Positions 21,551-34,056 of a stretch of DNA of 64,000 bases are shown in pieces; positions within the stretch are counted from its first letter, which is position 1; each line of letters opens with the position of its first letter. The stretch is from Diadema setosum (taxonomy: Eukaryota > Echinodermata > Echinoidea > Diadematoida > Diadematidae): the NCBI RefSeq assembly GCF_964275005.1, contig NC_092690.1:7560336-7624335 (forward strand), written 5' to 3'. Under the pieces are notes generated by a model, which worked only from the letters and a program-made list of their open reading frames with translations, made no database searches and was not told the origin of the DNA. The translations under genes were made by a program, and so were the position numbers.

Positions 21551-23790
21551 GTGAGGAGAGAGTGTATCTGTGTGGAAACGTTGCATCAAGGAAGTTATTT
21601 GAAGTTTGTTTATATCATGCAGCTTAAGTGTATTCAATAGTTTTCAAGAGTATTCTTCGATTTGGATACAACATAGAAGATTGATACTCTCAACCCCAGC
21701 AAGTGACTAAGGTTCATTCTACATACACGTTCATACACAATGTCATGATACGATACACATGTATTAAGAAAGACATGGTAAAACTTTTGTGGCCATGAAG
21801 CCTTGGATACGGCCAGTATAAAACACAGTATCGCTAATATTTACATACTATAACTTTTTTTCTCCTTTTTTTCATAACAATATCTTCACCATGCTTTCTA
21901 TAACTGCCAAGGCAAGTTAACAACACCGCGGGCACTGGAGGGAGTACGAATTAATTTGAATTAGCGTCTGTGACCAGGAACTTTTCAGGTTAAGATTCTT
22001 TGACCACGCTGTCGAGATCTCCCTTTGAAAGTCGACCCGTGTCGCCGGTGACCTCAACCTAGGGGTTGGATTCTTCCTCTCCGATGGTCACGTGCAGAAT
22101 CCCGTCGTCGTCGATTTCGAATACGACGTCGAATCAGGAATCATTTAGGGGTAGGCGTGATGCCGGATAGTTCGAAGTACCCGAGCAGGTTGTTCTTTCT
22201 AATTAGAGTCTGTTCTCCTTCGAACACTCCGATGTGAAATTGAGTCTGGTTGTCTGCGCAAGTCGGGAAAGAGTGCGTTAGGCTCGTCGGTATGCTCGTG
22301 TTCCTCTCAAACAATGTGTTGTCATGCCACCAGTAGTTTCGACGCGAATAGACCACGGGATGGCGTCTGTAAGGGTGAAGTTGCTAATCTTCCGGCTGCC
22401 GTTCCCAGACAAAATCGCTGCCTGAATGGCTGCTCCACAGACCACACCTTGGTCTGCATCGAGGGATACATCAAGTTCTCTCTGATTGAAGTAGTTGTAA
22501 ATAGTTTCCCGCAATGTTGGCATGCGGGTCGCTCCCCCAACCAATACCACCGAATCGATGTCTTCTTTCTCAAAGACAGACCAGAGAAAAAGTTTATCCA
22601 ATAATACGATGCATCCTCGGTAAAGATCGGAGCATTCTTCGTCCAATACATCTCTGGTGATGGTGGTGTTCAAGTTTATTCCTTCAAAAACTGATTTTAC
22701 GTTGATGTCCGCCTGGGAGCTGCTGGACAGAGTCCTCTTTGCTTGCTCCGCTGCTGTTCGAAGGCGGCAAAGTGCATACTGGTTGTACGTGATATCCCTC
22801 TTGTACGCATATCGAAACTCCCTCACTAGATAGTAATGTTGACGAGCCTGATGTCGAAGTCCTCATCGCCCAGATGCGTTTCCCCTATAGTTGAGTTGAC
22901 CTCAATTCTGTCATTTTCTATGGAAATAATAGATATGTCAAGTTTGCCCCCTCCAAGATCGAAGACCAATATCCTTTTATTGAGTCTTTTGTTATCAAGT
23001 GCATAGGCCAGGGCTGCCGCTGATGGCTCGTTTATGATGCGCAGGACCTTGAGCCCCGCAATCACCCCGGCGTCTACTGTGGCCTGACGCTGTGCGTTGT
23101 TGAAGTGGGCCGGTACGGTGACCACTGCTTCGGTAGCCTTGTGACCCAGGTACGCCTCAGCTATCTCCTTCATCTTGGTCAGGATCATGGCGCTGATCTC
23201 TTTCGGAGCAAAGGTCATAGACTGTCCCATGTCGTCTAATTGAAACATGGGTTTGCCCTGTCGGTTAACCACGTTGAATGACCAGTGTTTCTTGCCCGCC
23301 ATCACGGCGTCCTCCCTGAATCGTCTCCCGATCGCACGCTTGACGTCGAATATTGTGTTTCTTGGATTTCTGCGCAGACAGAAAAGAGAAAATTGAATCA
23401 AGCTTCATAGTAACACTGATAGTGGTCCTTTGCTGCATATTTTTCGTTCCGGTCAGTTAATAAGCTTAATCATGGCCATACTACACATATGGACTATGAA
23501 CGGAGGTATTTCTTTGATCCCGTAATCATCACCAACGCCACCTGATTATGTGCATCTTAATGAGTACATTCAGACGTTTGGACAATGACGATTGTGTAAT
23601 TGTGCATCGTCAAGACATGCATGGACAAGACTGGATCAAAGCAGGAAAGCATGTACAAAATGTTTTTGTGACGCTTTTGACAGAAACAGGTGCATGAATT
23701 AATTAACGAGCAATAAATGTCCATGTGTAGTAGGTCCTTGAAAGAAGCAACCCTGGAAGAACTATGCTGAGATCCCAGAGTAAGAGATAG

Positions 23791-24338
23791 TGGGCCGAAT
23801 GCATAAACGCTAGCAATTGCTTGTGCTGGCCTTTTACTTGAATCCGTATGCATAAGATCAAGCAAATGCTTGCGAGCAGAAGCTTTTGCTAGTTAGCTAA
23901 AGCAATTGCTTAGAGACCAAGCATTTGCTTATAAACGTGATGCATAAAGCATACCTTTTGCTTGTTCTTGATAGCAATTGCTTACGATTTTCCAAGCTCT
24001 GTAAAATGGGCTTGAGCTTTTGCTTAACTGGGACGTTCCCTTTTAAGTATCATTTTCCATATCAAAAAAAGAAAGACCACACTTGTGCAGGAGTGGTATA
24101 AATCTAGAAGAAATTACTCCTAAGTAGTGTAAGAAACTTTTTGTTTCAACAACGGGAATGTCCAATGGTTAGCACGCAAAATGTGATGAAAAACAGGTAG
24201 GAAGCAATTGCTTGCGCGAGACAACCAAAAGGTATAAGCACAAGCAATTGCTTGAGCTAGACCTTTTGCTAGACGAGCTTGTGCTTTTGCTTGAAGCAAT
24301 TGCTTACAAGCAATTGCTTGTTTTATGCATTCGGCCCA
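23791..24338. mobile_element. MITE built from AGCAATTGCTTG palindromes, in HSP70-A intron
   Basis: The perfect 17-bp inverted termini are TGGGCCGAATGCATAAA and TTTATGCATTCGGCCCA. The body holds about fifteen copies of the self-complementary AGCAATTGCT or close variants such as AGCTTTTGCT, on both sides of a centre of about 200 bp without them. No target duplication and no ORF were identified. Confidence 0.9.
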
Positions 24339-24620
24339 ATGGACCAAGATAGGCATCGAAATCAGGATGAATGTAACAACTTCAATTATCTTAATACGTC
24401 ATATTTGGTAATCCTGCTGGTATGCCATGATAGTATTGTTGTAGTATACCATTCTGAAGAACCATCTCAACAAGATGTGGACTTATCAGACAATTGATAG
24501 GATCATGTCGGCGTTAGAAGACAACCATTTCGGCTCTTCATTGTCTGGTGACTGTTAACCAGCATGAAGGAGAGCATAAATGAGCGAATTCGGTTTTCAA
24601 AGAGTCTAATCTAGTGAAAG

Positions 24621-24656
<36 letters not shown>

Positions 24657-24791
24657 TACAGAGAAGGAAAGCAATAGGGGATGATGTAATCCTCTTGATA
24701 GATCGCGAGACAGCAAAGTCATTTAGTGTGAAGATCCTGCTTCCATGCATACAGACCTACAGTGAGGGATATTACGTGGGTCAATATATAT

Positions 24792-25041
24792 ATATATGAA
24801 GGGTTTGTTCGCAAAAACCGATAAGTCCATATTTGCCAAATGGAAATATTTGCGATTAAAGGTCAAGAAAAATAAAGAGAGTAATAAGAAAATTTTTGCT
24901 TCTTTTGACCATAACTTCAAAAATGTACCTTTATATGTAGTGACCAATATATCATTCAAAAGGTATTATTTTGTATTTTATAACAGAGACCGTACTTCAT
25001 AATCTTCAAAAATGGACTTATCGGTTTTTGCAAACAAACTC

Positions 25042-25050
<9 letters not shown>
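24792..25050. mobile_element. MITE with ATGAAGGGTTTGTTCGC termini inside a TA tract
   Basis: The left arm is 'GTTCGCAAAAACCGATAAGT' and the right arm the inverse ('ACTTATCGGTTTTTGCAAAC'). The arms are about 40 bp. It sits within (TA)n, which suits a TA-targeting family, but the tract hides any duplication. It lies in the HSP70-A intron. Confidence 0.85.
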
Positions 25051-25089
<39 letters not shown>

Positions 25090-25528
25090 ACACACATTTG
25101 TATACATATATGTAGATGATATTACATGTATGATATAAACACTTGCATTTGTATGTACACACTCACACATATACAGTATATATGCACTTAGTTGCATATC
25201 ATTATAATTACATGAAGAGTTTGGTCACAAAATGGGGTAAGCGTCATTTTAAGACATTTCATATCCATCATCATGATAAAACCTTTCCATATCATTATTA
25301 ATTTTGTGAGATAGCAAGGAACATTCTCAAAGTTATGATTTAAAGTAGTCTATACTTGCTTACTGTTTCCTTCGTTTTTGAGCAGCTTTCATCGAAAACG
25401 TCTCAACTTAAGAAGAATGGATTGAACTCATCTTGCGATCAAATTCTCAGTATATATCTGTAATATTATATATACATAAATATAGTATATTGAATATAAA
25501 TGCAGTCAGAGAGAGAAAAAATAATTAC

Positions 25529-25716
25529 ATGTAGGCTTGGTTTTCTGCTGCACTTCCGATGAGCCGCTCCGTATCGGTGAAGGCGACGTAACTTGGTATA
25601 TTCCCGTTTCCCAGCTCGTCTGGGATTACCTCGACTTTCCCGTCCCGAAAGACAGGGATCCTCGAGTATGATGTTCCCAGGTCGGTCCCGATAGCTGGTG
25701 CTTTTCCCGGAGCCAT
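25529..25716 (-). pseudogene. HSP70 copy A exon 1
   Basis: It encodes [18 protein letters not shown] through SAAENQAY. The donor AT|GTAATT splits a codon as in B. The exon is still open and exactly 188 bp, as in B and C. Confidence 0.9.
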
Positions 25717-25756
25717 TTTCACCTATTGCGCTGTCTGCAATTTTTTTTTTTTTTTT

Positions 25757-26697
25757 GTTACAAAAAAAAGCACTTCGAGTAATATGTAATACCTCTAAAT
25801 ATTCCCATACTGACGGATTATTTGTGGAGAATAAGGTTTTAAAAGTAAGGGATTTGTATTATTATTACCTAGGTCAATTTATGTATAGTTTGTATAATAA
25901 GTCACTTCCTTCAGTTTTTGAAAATATGTTTAATAAGAATAAAAATATTCATAAATACCCCACTCGTCAAACAGATGAATATCATTTGCCCCTTACCCGA
26001 ACTCTATTTACAAAATCCACGTTTATCTACAGTGGCCCAAAATTTTGGAATTCCCTTGAGAAAAATATAAAAGATTCCATTAGTTTGAAATCATTCTCTA
26101 GTAATTTAAAGAAATATTTGAGTAGCTCATATGTACCCCATGATTAGTTTGACTGTTTGGAATTGTTGTTCTTTTTTCTTCACCCTGTATCGAGAATGTT
26201 GACCTGCCCTTCGCTCTCTCTACTCCCCCTCTCCCCCTCCCGCCCTCTCTTTCCCTACTCTCTTCTGTGTGTGCACAATGTATGTGGATGCATACATGTG
26301 TGTGTACGTGCGTGTGTGTGCGTATGTGTATGTGGGTACGTGTGTGTGCTTGTGTGTATGTGTATGTGTATGTCTATGTCTATGTGTATGTGTATACATG
26401 TGAAAGCGTATACACTGTACTACATGTAACCATCCGATTTGATTGAATGAAAACTGTATACTTTCAATGATTAGCATGTACGGTACATGTATCGTTGTAT
26501 TGTGTTATGAAGTCATATTGTAGTAATGTAACGTAAGTGAGGGGACTGCAATCTACAAGTTCGCTTTTTAGCAGCCCCTCAATTTCCATTTCCATGAAAT
26601 TCTTTTAAGAACCAATATGTATTATTATGTTCCAATATATGTAATCATGTCAAAGTGTATTACCGTGTTTGATTGGAAATGAAAATAAAAAAACATG
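25757..26697 (+). mobile_element. LINE 3' fragment (reverse-transcriptase tail and 3'UTR) upstream of HSP70-A
   Basis: An open stretch at about 25757-26146 encodes the C-terminal part of a non-LTR retrotransposon polymerase: KKALRVICNTS, the YKYQLGQFM-like YYYYLGQFMYSLYN, TRTLFTKSTF and SGPKFWNSLEKNIK. After the stop comes a GT-rich 3'UTR, ending GGAAATGAAAATAAAAAAAC. It is strongly 5' truncated, as LINE copies usually are. Its orientation is opposite to HSP70-A. Confidence 0.85.
26277..26405. repeat. GT-rich microsatellite in LINE 3'UTR
   Basis: Imperfect (TG)n with TATG variants. Confidence 0.85.
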
Positions 26698-26699
26698 CA

Positions 26700-28690
26700 T
26701 GTGAACATGCATGTGTCAAATGAAAAAAAAAAATGCTAATGTGCTCAAATAAAGATGAAAATCAGATGAAATGTGAAATTGTTGAGAAGTGACTAAGGTA
26801 GCTCAACAAAATATATATAGCGATTCAAACCGCTGTCATTGAATGTACATGAGACAGGCTCGATTCTTAATATGCACAGGAACGATATCAAAATTTATGG
26901 CGAGCAGTATTCGTCCGTCTGGAGGCAATCTTTTGAAAGGCTTAATGACCTTCGGATTCGAATTGCACAATTGCACAATTGCGTCTGTTGGGAGGGTTTA
27001 CATTAATTCGGTTCTTTCATTTCTCCCCTATGAGAGCCTTCATCTGTATTCATCAAAGGCCGCTGCAAGCAAACTATCTTTGTCTCTTGTAAAAGGTGGA
27101 AAAAAGGGCATTAACTTTTAGTTGACCTTTCCAACAACTAGCAGTTCATACAAACTATTGAAAAACATAAAAACTTCATAAATGAAATGAAACGTTAAAA
27201 GACGAAGCTTTTCAGCTTAGCATGGTTATGATAGCTTTCAGAGAATAGAAGTACTAGCAGAACGGATCAATGGAAATTTAAGATGTGCGGATAACCCACA
27301 ATCTAAAAAAAAAAATCCATTTGTCATCACTATTGGACGGGAAGTCTACACTTTTCATATAACTAGAACATAACTATTCATATAGTTATATAACTATAAC
27401 TAATACATGGAGAGAATTCCAAACATTTCCATTATTATAGAGCAATGAATTGAATAAGGTCTTGACGTTTAGCATGTTTAGAGAATTATTACTCTTCAAA
27501 AAGTGATAATTATTGGATTATCTTTATTTTCATACTAGCGTACCATCGTGATTAACAAAAACTTACAGAAAGTTTGCGGTAAAAAGAACTTTGATTGTTC
27601 ATACTTATGTACTTTGAATCTACATTGTATTGTACATGAATATAGTGATTTGTATTCCTATATCACCATGACACATATTCCTAGGATGTATATATCATTG
27701 AGCGGACATATAACCAATAAAGATCATGTTTGGGGGGGGGGGGATGAGTCGATATCAGGGGACGAGGACCTCCAGCTATCGTCAACGGTCGCCAGACTTG
27801 AGACCAAGGACTCAAGGTTCTGCACTGTGAGTGGTGGTGGTCTCGTATAGGTCTGTGCTCAAAGCGAGTCGGGAAGTGCAGTTACGAAAACATCTTTTGT
27901 GAACCACCACTCTTTATCCGGTCTACCAGAACGGGGTCAGACTAAGCTCATTTGTGTTATGGGTGAGTTGTTTTACCTTCAAAATCTTAACGGCCATTCA
28001 TCTCCCCCCCCCCCCCCCATTCCTGAATTATCCTTAAATCGGCTGGTGAGTGGAAAAGAAGTAATTTCTTACAGCAACAAAGTCAGTTCTACAAGTACAC
28101 AAATTACTTTCCTGAGTTAGAGCACCTATTAGTTATCACTCAACAGTGACAACTTTTTGGTCAAACCAGAAAGGAGGGAAGGGACTCACTGGAGAGCAGG
28201 ATCCGCTTGAACAACAAAAAAAAAAAAAAAAAAAAAAAAAAACTGGAAAAAAAACTGGAAAAAAATACTTTATGATGCTCCATTATGCAACAAAAGAGTG
28301 CTATTTTAGATCTTAAAATGTACCAAAAGCAGTCTGTGATCATACTCGGTACATATTACCTTAATACATAGTGATGTAGGCCTATATAAACGCATCCCCC
28401 TTCTGCTTGGCTGGCCTCAGGCGAGTGAATGGTTGAGGGAGATATCTGAGAGACGGTATAACTCAAATTCGGCAATGGCCGTACGTTGGAAGGAAAGGGG
28501 ATCACAACTATAGTTCTACTCCTCAAGATATCACCCCTTTTTTTCTCTTTCAACTCGGTGATTATACATAGATATTTACTTCCTTGATAAGTCAACAGTT
28601 AGCATAGCTAAACGTGAAGAGGTGGGTGTTGAGAGGGGCTTATTTGCCGCTGCCTGCTATCATCACAGATGTTTGTTAACTGTTCACGTC
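26700..28690. other. No gene recognised
   Basis: Short open frames occur but show no recognisable family. A GGAC-rich patch with a poly-G run lies at 27730-27850 and a poly-A run at 28216-28240. No splice-joined exon series was found. Confidence 0.5.
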
Positions 28691-28699
28691 GACCATTAG

Positions 28700-29060
28700 A
28701 GGTAATCCATCATGGTATAAACACCCAAGAGTCATACGGCCCACGAGCTAGATATTTAAGGCAGACACTCGCGAGTCACACTGTCACGACTCACGAGTCA
28801 AACAGTCCACGACCTATAAAGCTGACGAGTCTTACATCACACGAGCTATACATCTCACGAGTCATTAGTATATAGCCCACCAGCTGGATACTTAACCCAT
28901 TCCATACTGAATTCTGAAATCCTCATAGACTAAATACACAGGCCAGACACACATAAATGACTCGCGGGTGTGTAACTCATAGATATATGTCTGCCTCGGG
29001 AATCGTATCGTGGGCGTCAAAAGCTCATGGGATGACCCCGAAGAGTCGACGTTAACAATC
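28700..29060. mobile_element. Foldback element with CACGAG-repeat arms (copy 1)
   Basis: The left arm (about 28725-28880) is a degenerate tandem of CACGAGTCATACRGCCCACGAG-like units. The right arm (about 28955-29040) carries the inverse, with CGCGGGTGTGTAACTCAT and TCGTGGGCGTC. The locus ends GGGATGACCCCGAAGAGTC. Two more loci show the same plan (41425-41640 and 48520-49170). Confidence 0.75.
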
Positions 29061-29072
29061 AACAACCACTTT

Positions 29073-29220
29073 CAGGGGCGGATCCAGGAATTCCGTTAAG
29101 GGGAGGCGCCTTTGCAAAATTAAAGGGGGCGCACGCACCCCCCCTTTTATTTATTTTTATTATTTTTTAAACCAAAAATAAAGAGGGGGCGCGCGCCCGG
29201 TGCGCCCCCTCTGGATCGGT
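29073..29220. mobile_element. Short element with CAGGGGCGGATCCAG end
   Basis: It starts CAGGGGCGGATCCAGGAATT and ends CTCTGGATCGGTC, an imperfect inverted pair, with GC-rich arms around an AT-rich centre. A related end lies at 61521-61545 in the opposite orientation. It is possibly hAT-type; no clear target duplication. Confidence 0.65.
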
Positions 29221-29515
29221 CACTTACTTTGGCAGCACCCTGAGACCCTCTCAAGGAAAAGAAGGAAAGGAGTAAAGAATCTCAGTCCTACTGACTGACG
29301 AATTGCCCTAATAGCTTATAGCTTTTTTTTTTTATGCTAGGCCCTCTTATCTTTCCAACCTGTTTGTCCTTATGAAGAATTTCACGCAAAGGCTCAATTC
29401 CTGATGGTCCGTCTCCTGGATTCTTTCCCCTCTTGGAAGATTTTTTGTTCGAGGAATTCGTACTTGTGCGATTTATACATGAGAATTCTAGTGTGTTGGT
29501 GTACACATACTTGTG

Positions 29516-29520
<5 letters not shown>

Positions 29521-29567
<47 letters not shown>

Positions 29568-29625
29568 CATACATTATATATATATATTATATACAATATA
29601 TATATATATATATATATATATACAC
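29521..29625. repeat. TA microsatellite
   Basis: Long (TA)n interrupted by TAATATATCATACAT and TATACAA segments. It is followed by a GT-rich stretch. Confidence 0.95.
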
Positions 29626-29779
29626 GTGTTTGTGTGTGTTTGTGTGTGTGTGTAAATGTCCTCCTGGGTCTTGTGGAGCTGCCCCTCGCAATTGATCCTT
29701 TCTCCCCTCTGAGCTCTACTTTTGAGTAAAACTTTGCTTACAGTAAAATTCCACATTTTCAGCACTTCAAAGAGTAATA

Positions 29780-30060
29780 AGTGACTTGCCTATTTCAGAA
29801 AGCAGGAGAAATAACGTTACCTTAAACATGTTTCAGTAACAAGTAAAAGGAATGTGTACTTTCCATTAAAGAGGAAATTTTGTGGAATCTCCTTTATTTT
29901 TTTTCTTTACATCATTGTACTGCAGTGCGTCACAAACTGTTGTAGTCTTCCCATACAGAGATGGCGGCACCGAAACTTTTAAAATTCATAACTTTCCTCA
30001 AACTTTACTTAAGTGTTTTAATAATATTACTGCATTCACTTAATCAAAACGAGTCTATGT
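29780..30060. mobile_element. Partial 'TTAAAGGACAAG' family MITE
   Basis: The right half is recognisable: 'TTTCAGTAACAAGTAAAAGG', 'GTAGTCTTCCCATACAG' and 'ATTCATAACTTTCCTCAAAC'. The outer end is eroded. Confidence 0.6.
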
Positions 30061-31070
30061 ACATTAGGGGAAATTTCTCCTGAAATACTTTGAGGATGCT
30101 TTATGTGAAATTTACTGAGCCGGCACCTTATAATCCTGATTCCAAATGAAATACGAAGACACTAGAAAATTTAGGTCAAATGCAACATAGCTGTAATAAA
30201 TGAAACACACAAATAAAGAGACAAAATAGAATATTTCTGCTATGTTATTGACGCTGTTGTTGTTATTCCGGGCCACCGTAATTTTATAATCAAATATCTA
30301 AGTTGTGCCAACTGAACACCAGAGGAAAAATGGTGTGGGACACTCATAATCATAATGTAGATGTAATAAAAAAAAGTATTAAAACAACATACCATAAAAT
30401 AAAAAAAAATACATAAAAAATGATTAGGAACATAACATAACATGAAACATATGAATGCACATAAGGATTTTGAAAAAAGTCAGATTTACGTGTCATTAGT
30501 ACCATGAATAGAAAAAAAAATCCGTGAGTGGCTGTTACGAAACATAAATTTTGCTTACACACAAATCAAATATACGTCAAACAAATTTCATAAATTTTTG
30601 CCTCTTAATACACCTCAAGTCACTTTTTTAACTTTATACATTTCTCTAACATATCAAGACTACAAAATATCCTACAAAATTTTGATGGAGATACGATACA
30701 TTTTCGGGAGAAATAGCAAAATCAATATAAAATGGAATTGAACGTATATTCTTAAGATAGTTTCATGAACAAGATTCTAATTCTGTGTCCTTTTGCCTTC
30801 CGTGAATCATAAGCAAGTATATATCACACACAGTCTCTATTCAAAAAACCCAAATGGAAAATTCCCAGAACCATCCCCAAGATATTAAAAAACTAAGGTT
30901 CCTTACGGCTTGAAAGTTATTTTTCCGGGTAGGCCAATTTTTCTAATTAATCAGGTATTACGATTTACTTGCCATTCATACAAACAAAACACACGCACTG
31001 CATTGATATGGTTAGTCCTGAAAGAATGGATGAGCAATGTAACCTCTGCAGAGGCAAATGTGATTCAGTC
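30061..31070. other. HSP70-B downstream region, no gene recognised
   Basis: AT-rich sequence without a recognised exon. It lies 3' of HSP70-B beyond the element at 31076-31454. Confidence 0.5.
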
Positions 31071-31075
31071 GTCAT

Positions 31076-31454
31076 CATGGCCGGCGGAACCGAGGGGGGG
31101 TTCCGCACTTTTTGTGCACCATACAAAGGAATACATCAGGTGTCATCACTTTGGGGGCCTCCCCCTACCCCCCCCCCATACTTTTTTTTTTTTTTTTAAC
31201 TCGGAAGTACGTAAGTGGAACTAAAAAGAAATAGATAGAGATCTTGAAAAGTGAGCGCGGTAATGTTTCTGCGTTGAAGACTCTTTTTTGTTGTTGTTGT
31301 TGTTGTTGTTTTGCTTGTCAGCGGGAGAAACCCGGAAGTGGAAGGGGAGAGGAGATGAGCTGAAGACTCTTTTTTTTTTTTTTTTGCTTGTTAGCTCATG
31401 AAACCCGGAAGTGCCCCCCCCCCCCTCACTTCTGAAAACGCTCCGCCGGCCCTG
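31076..31454. mobile_element. MITE with CAKGGCCGGCGG termini at the HSP70-B stop codon
   Basis: The left end CATGGCCGGCGGAAC is inverted at the right end as GCTCCGCCGGCCCTG. GTCAT flanks both ends (31071-31075 and 31455-31459). Inside, a module of a T-rich run, 'GCTTGT', and 'GAAACCCGGAAGTG' occurs twice in tandem (about 31278-31339 and 31363-31414). It lies 8 bases beyond the HSP70-B stop codon, so it supplies or displaces that gene's 3'UTR. Confidence 0.8.
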
Positions 31455-31467
31455 GTCATGTGGAAGT

Positions 31468-33214
31468 CTAGTCCACTTCTTCAATAGTAGGACCACCGCT
31501 TCCGGTAGAGCCGGCCGCCTGTGGACCCGTCTCCTGGGAGCCTGGAGACCTTGCAGCCCCACCATGCAGCTTGGACATAATTGGCACGCATTTCTTCTGC
31601 AGCTCCTCAAACTGGTGCACGTATTCTTCCTTCGATGCCAGGGTGTTGGCGTCCACCCACTGAATGGCATCGTTCGCTGCCTGGAGGACGGTCTCCTTGT
31701 CGTCTGCGGTGAGGACACTCTCCGCAGACTGGTCGTTGATGGCGGCCTTTACGTCAAGGGCGTAACCCTCGATTTGGTGTTTTGCGGCGATCCTCTCTCG
31801 ATTCTGATCGTCCTCAGCTTTGAACTTTTCGGCCTCGCTGACCATGCGGTCGATTTCTTCCTTGGAGAGCCGGCTGCCGTCGTTAGTGATCGTGATCTTG
31901 TTGCTACGACCGGTACTCTTGTCTTTGGCGGTCACGTTCATGATGCCATTGGCGTCGACGTCGAAGGTCACCTCAATCTGTGGCACCCCTCGTGGAGCAG
32001 GAGGAATATTGCCTAGTTCAAAGTGTCCAAGTCGGTTGTTGTCCTTGGTCAGGGCCCTTTCTCCCTCATACACCTGAATGTGGACACCTGGCTGGTTGTC
32101 TGCGTACGTCGTGAAAACCTGGCTTTCCTTATGTGGAATAGTCGTATTCCTCTTGATGAGGGGTGTCATCACACCACCAGCAGTTTCGATACCCAGGGAG
32201 AGGGGAGTTACGTCAACGAGTAAGACTTCCTTGATTTCCTCGCTCTGATCACCAGACAAGATGGCTGCCTGGACTGCCGCCCCATAGGCCACAGCTTCAT
32301 CTGGATTGATGGACTTGTTCAATTCTTTGCCGTCGAAGTAATCCCTCAGAAGCTTCTGCACTTTCGGAATACGGGTGGATCCACCTATCATAACAACAGA
32401 GTCAATCTTCTTTTTGTCCAGTTTAGAGTCCACCAGTGCCTTTTGAACTGGCTCAAGGCATGACCTAAAGAGATCACCGCATAATTCTTCGAAGCGGGCT
32501 CGGGTGATGGTGGTGTAAAAGTCGATTCCTTCGAACAGAGAATCCACCTCGATGCTTGCCTGTGTGCTGCTCGACAAAGTCCTCTTCGCTCGTTCAGCTG
32601 CAGTCCGAAGGCGACGAAGGGATCGTACGTTTGATCTAATGTCCTTCCTCTGCTTGCGTTTAAACTCTTCGACCAGGTGGTTGACTAGCCTGTTATCAAA
32701 GTCCTCACCACCCAAATGAGTATTCCCTGATGTCGATTCGACCTGAAAGAGTCCTTCATCAATGGAGAGAACGGAGACATCAAATGTTCCTCCTCCGAGA
32801 TCGAAAATGAGTACGTTTTGTTCCTGGTCCACCTTTTTATCGAGCCCGTACGCAAGGGCAGCCGCTGTTGGCTCGTTGATGATACGCATGACGTTCAGAC
32901 CTGCTATCACCCCTGCGTCCTTGGTCGCCTGGCGTTGAGCGTCGTTGAAGTAAGCCGGTACGGTTATGACCGCGTTGGTGACCTTTTGACCCAGGTAAGC
33001 CTCGGCCGTTTCCTTCATCTTAGTCAGGACCATTGAGCTGATCTCTTCCGGGGCAAAAGTCTTTGTTTCTCCCATGTACTCTGCTTGCAACATGGGTTTG
33101 CCGTCGCGGTCAACCACAGCAAAAGGCCAGTGCTTCATGTCCGATTGCACGACGTCGTCGGCGAATCGTCTTCCGATCAATCGTTTAGCATCGAAGATTG
33201 TATTCCTCGGATTC
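31468..33214 (-). CDS. HSP70: HSP70-B exon 2
   Basis: The acceptor is CATCTAG. It begins with the third base of Met, then [17 protein letters not shown], and runs open for 1747 bp to the TAG after EEVD. Confidence 0.96.
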
Positions 33215-34025
33215 CTAGATGGAAAAGGAAAAAAAGGAGAATATCATCGTGTCTCTTCAACAAATGGTCGAATCTAAATTTTACTGCCGATCTGATAGAT
33301 GGGGAAAGAGGAGGTTAAATTGGTTACTGTCATTACTTTGATTTGCACAAAATCATGGACAACATTACAAAATTTTCCGCGCGGTCTGATGGACATGCAA
33401 ACCAGAACTTTGTTGACGGCGGTGTCAAGGGTCAGTTATGAAGCACAAGGGCAAACTATCACGCTTACACACACGCACTGACATAAGTACGAGCATGATC
33501 GCCTGTGTACGCAAACACAATATCAATCACACATACATACACACACACACACACTCACACACTGTATTATGATTATAGAAATATCATGATTATAAACAAA
33601 ATATGGCTGAAATTAAACGAAAAATTTGTTGCTCTTCCCAATGCTAAACTTTTGACAAAAGGGATTTCTCAAATGTGCATAAGGTCGAATGGTAAAAACA
33701 GGACTGCTATGTGCACCAATTCCCATGTATTCTCACCACATATAAACTGAACACGCTGGGTCTTCTTCATTTTGCCTCCTTATTTTTATTTTTTGTTTGT
33801 TTGTTTGTTTGTTTGTTGTTGTTTTGTTTTGTTTAATTTTCAGTTATGCATGTGAGAGGACAAATGCCTTTTTTTTAGAATATCAAATACTGAATTTGTG
33901 CGTTAGTGACATCATTGTGTTCCTGCCGGTACTAATCCCCTCAAACTCAATTACTTTATCCTTCAACTCTTTGGAAATTCAGCTCACAAGAAATCACAAC
34001 CTTCTCCGATTAAGGCCATGAAACT

Positions 34026-34056
<31 letters not shown>

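Larger units (their letters stand above)
21991..25716 (-). pseudogene. HSP70 copy A, old pseudogene with intron retained
   Basis: Exon 1 is 25529-25716 (188 bp) and exon 2 runs from 23369 to about 21991. The single intron falls at the same place as in copies B-D. The nucleotide-binding domain is readable: GTDLGTSYS (normally GIDLGTTYS), [15 protein letters not shown] and LVGGATRMP. The Thr of DLGGGTFD, a nucleotide-contacting residue, is Lys here. The frame of exon 2 is broken near 22826 and again near 22330, and stops fall in the substrate-binding region; the last recognisable residues are RLSKGDLDSVV near 21991-22030. No lid or EEVD remains. A LINE fragment begins within about 40 bp upstream of the ATG, and the upstream block shared by B-D is absent. 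It is the most diverged of the four. Confidence 0.93.

Noticed and set aside
26843-27121. 92-codon frame between LINE fragment and HSP70-B
   Set aside because: No recognisable domain and no neighbouring exon that would extend it; retained only as an unassigned region.
28700-28890. CRISPR-like spaced repeats
   Set aside because: Units are degenerate, not evenly spaced, and inverted in the second half; the genome is eukaryotic.
30240-30562. Phe/Tyr/Cys-rich frame resembling membrane segments
   Set aside because: AT-rich sequence produces hydrophobic translations; no start context or homologous pattern.
31411-32016. Antisense open frame of 201 codons over HSP70-B
   Set aside because: Same codon-bias artefact. 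It begins in the MITE poly-C region and shows no family motif.
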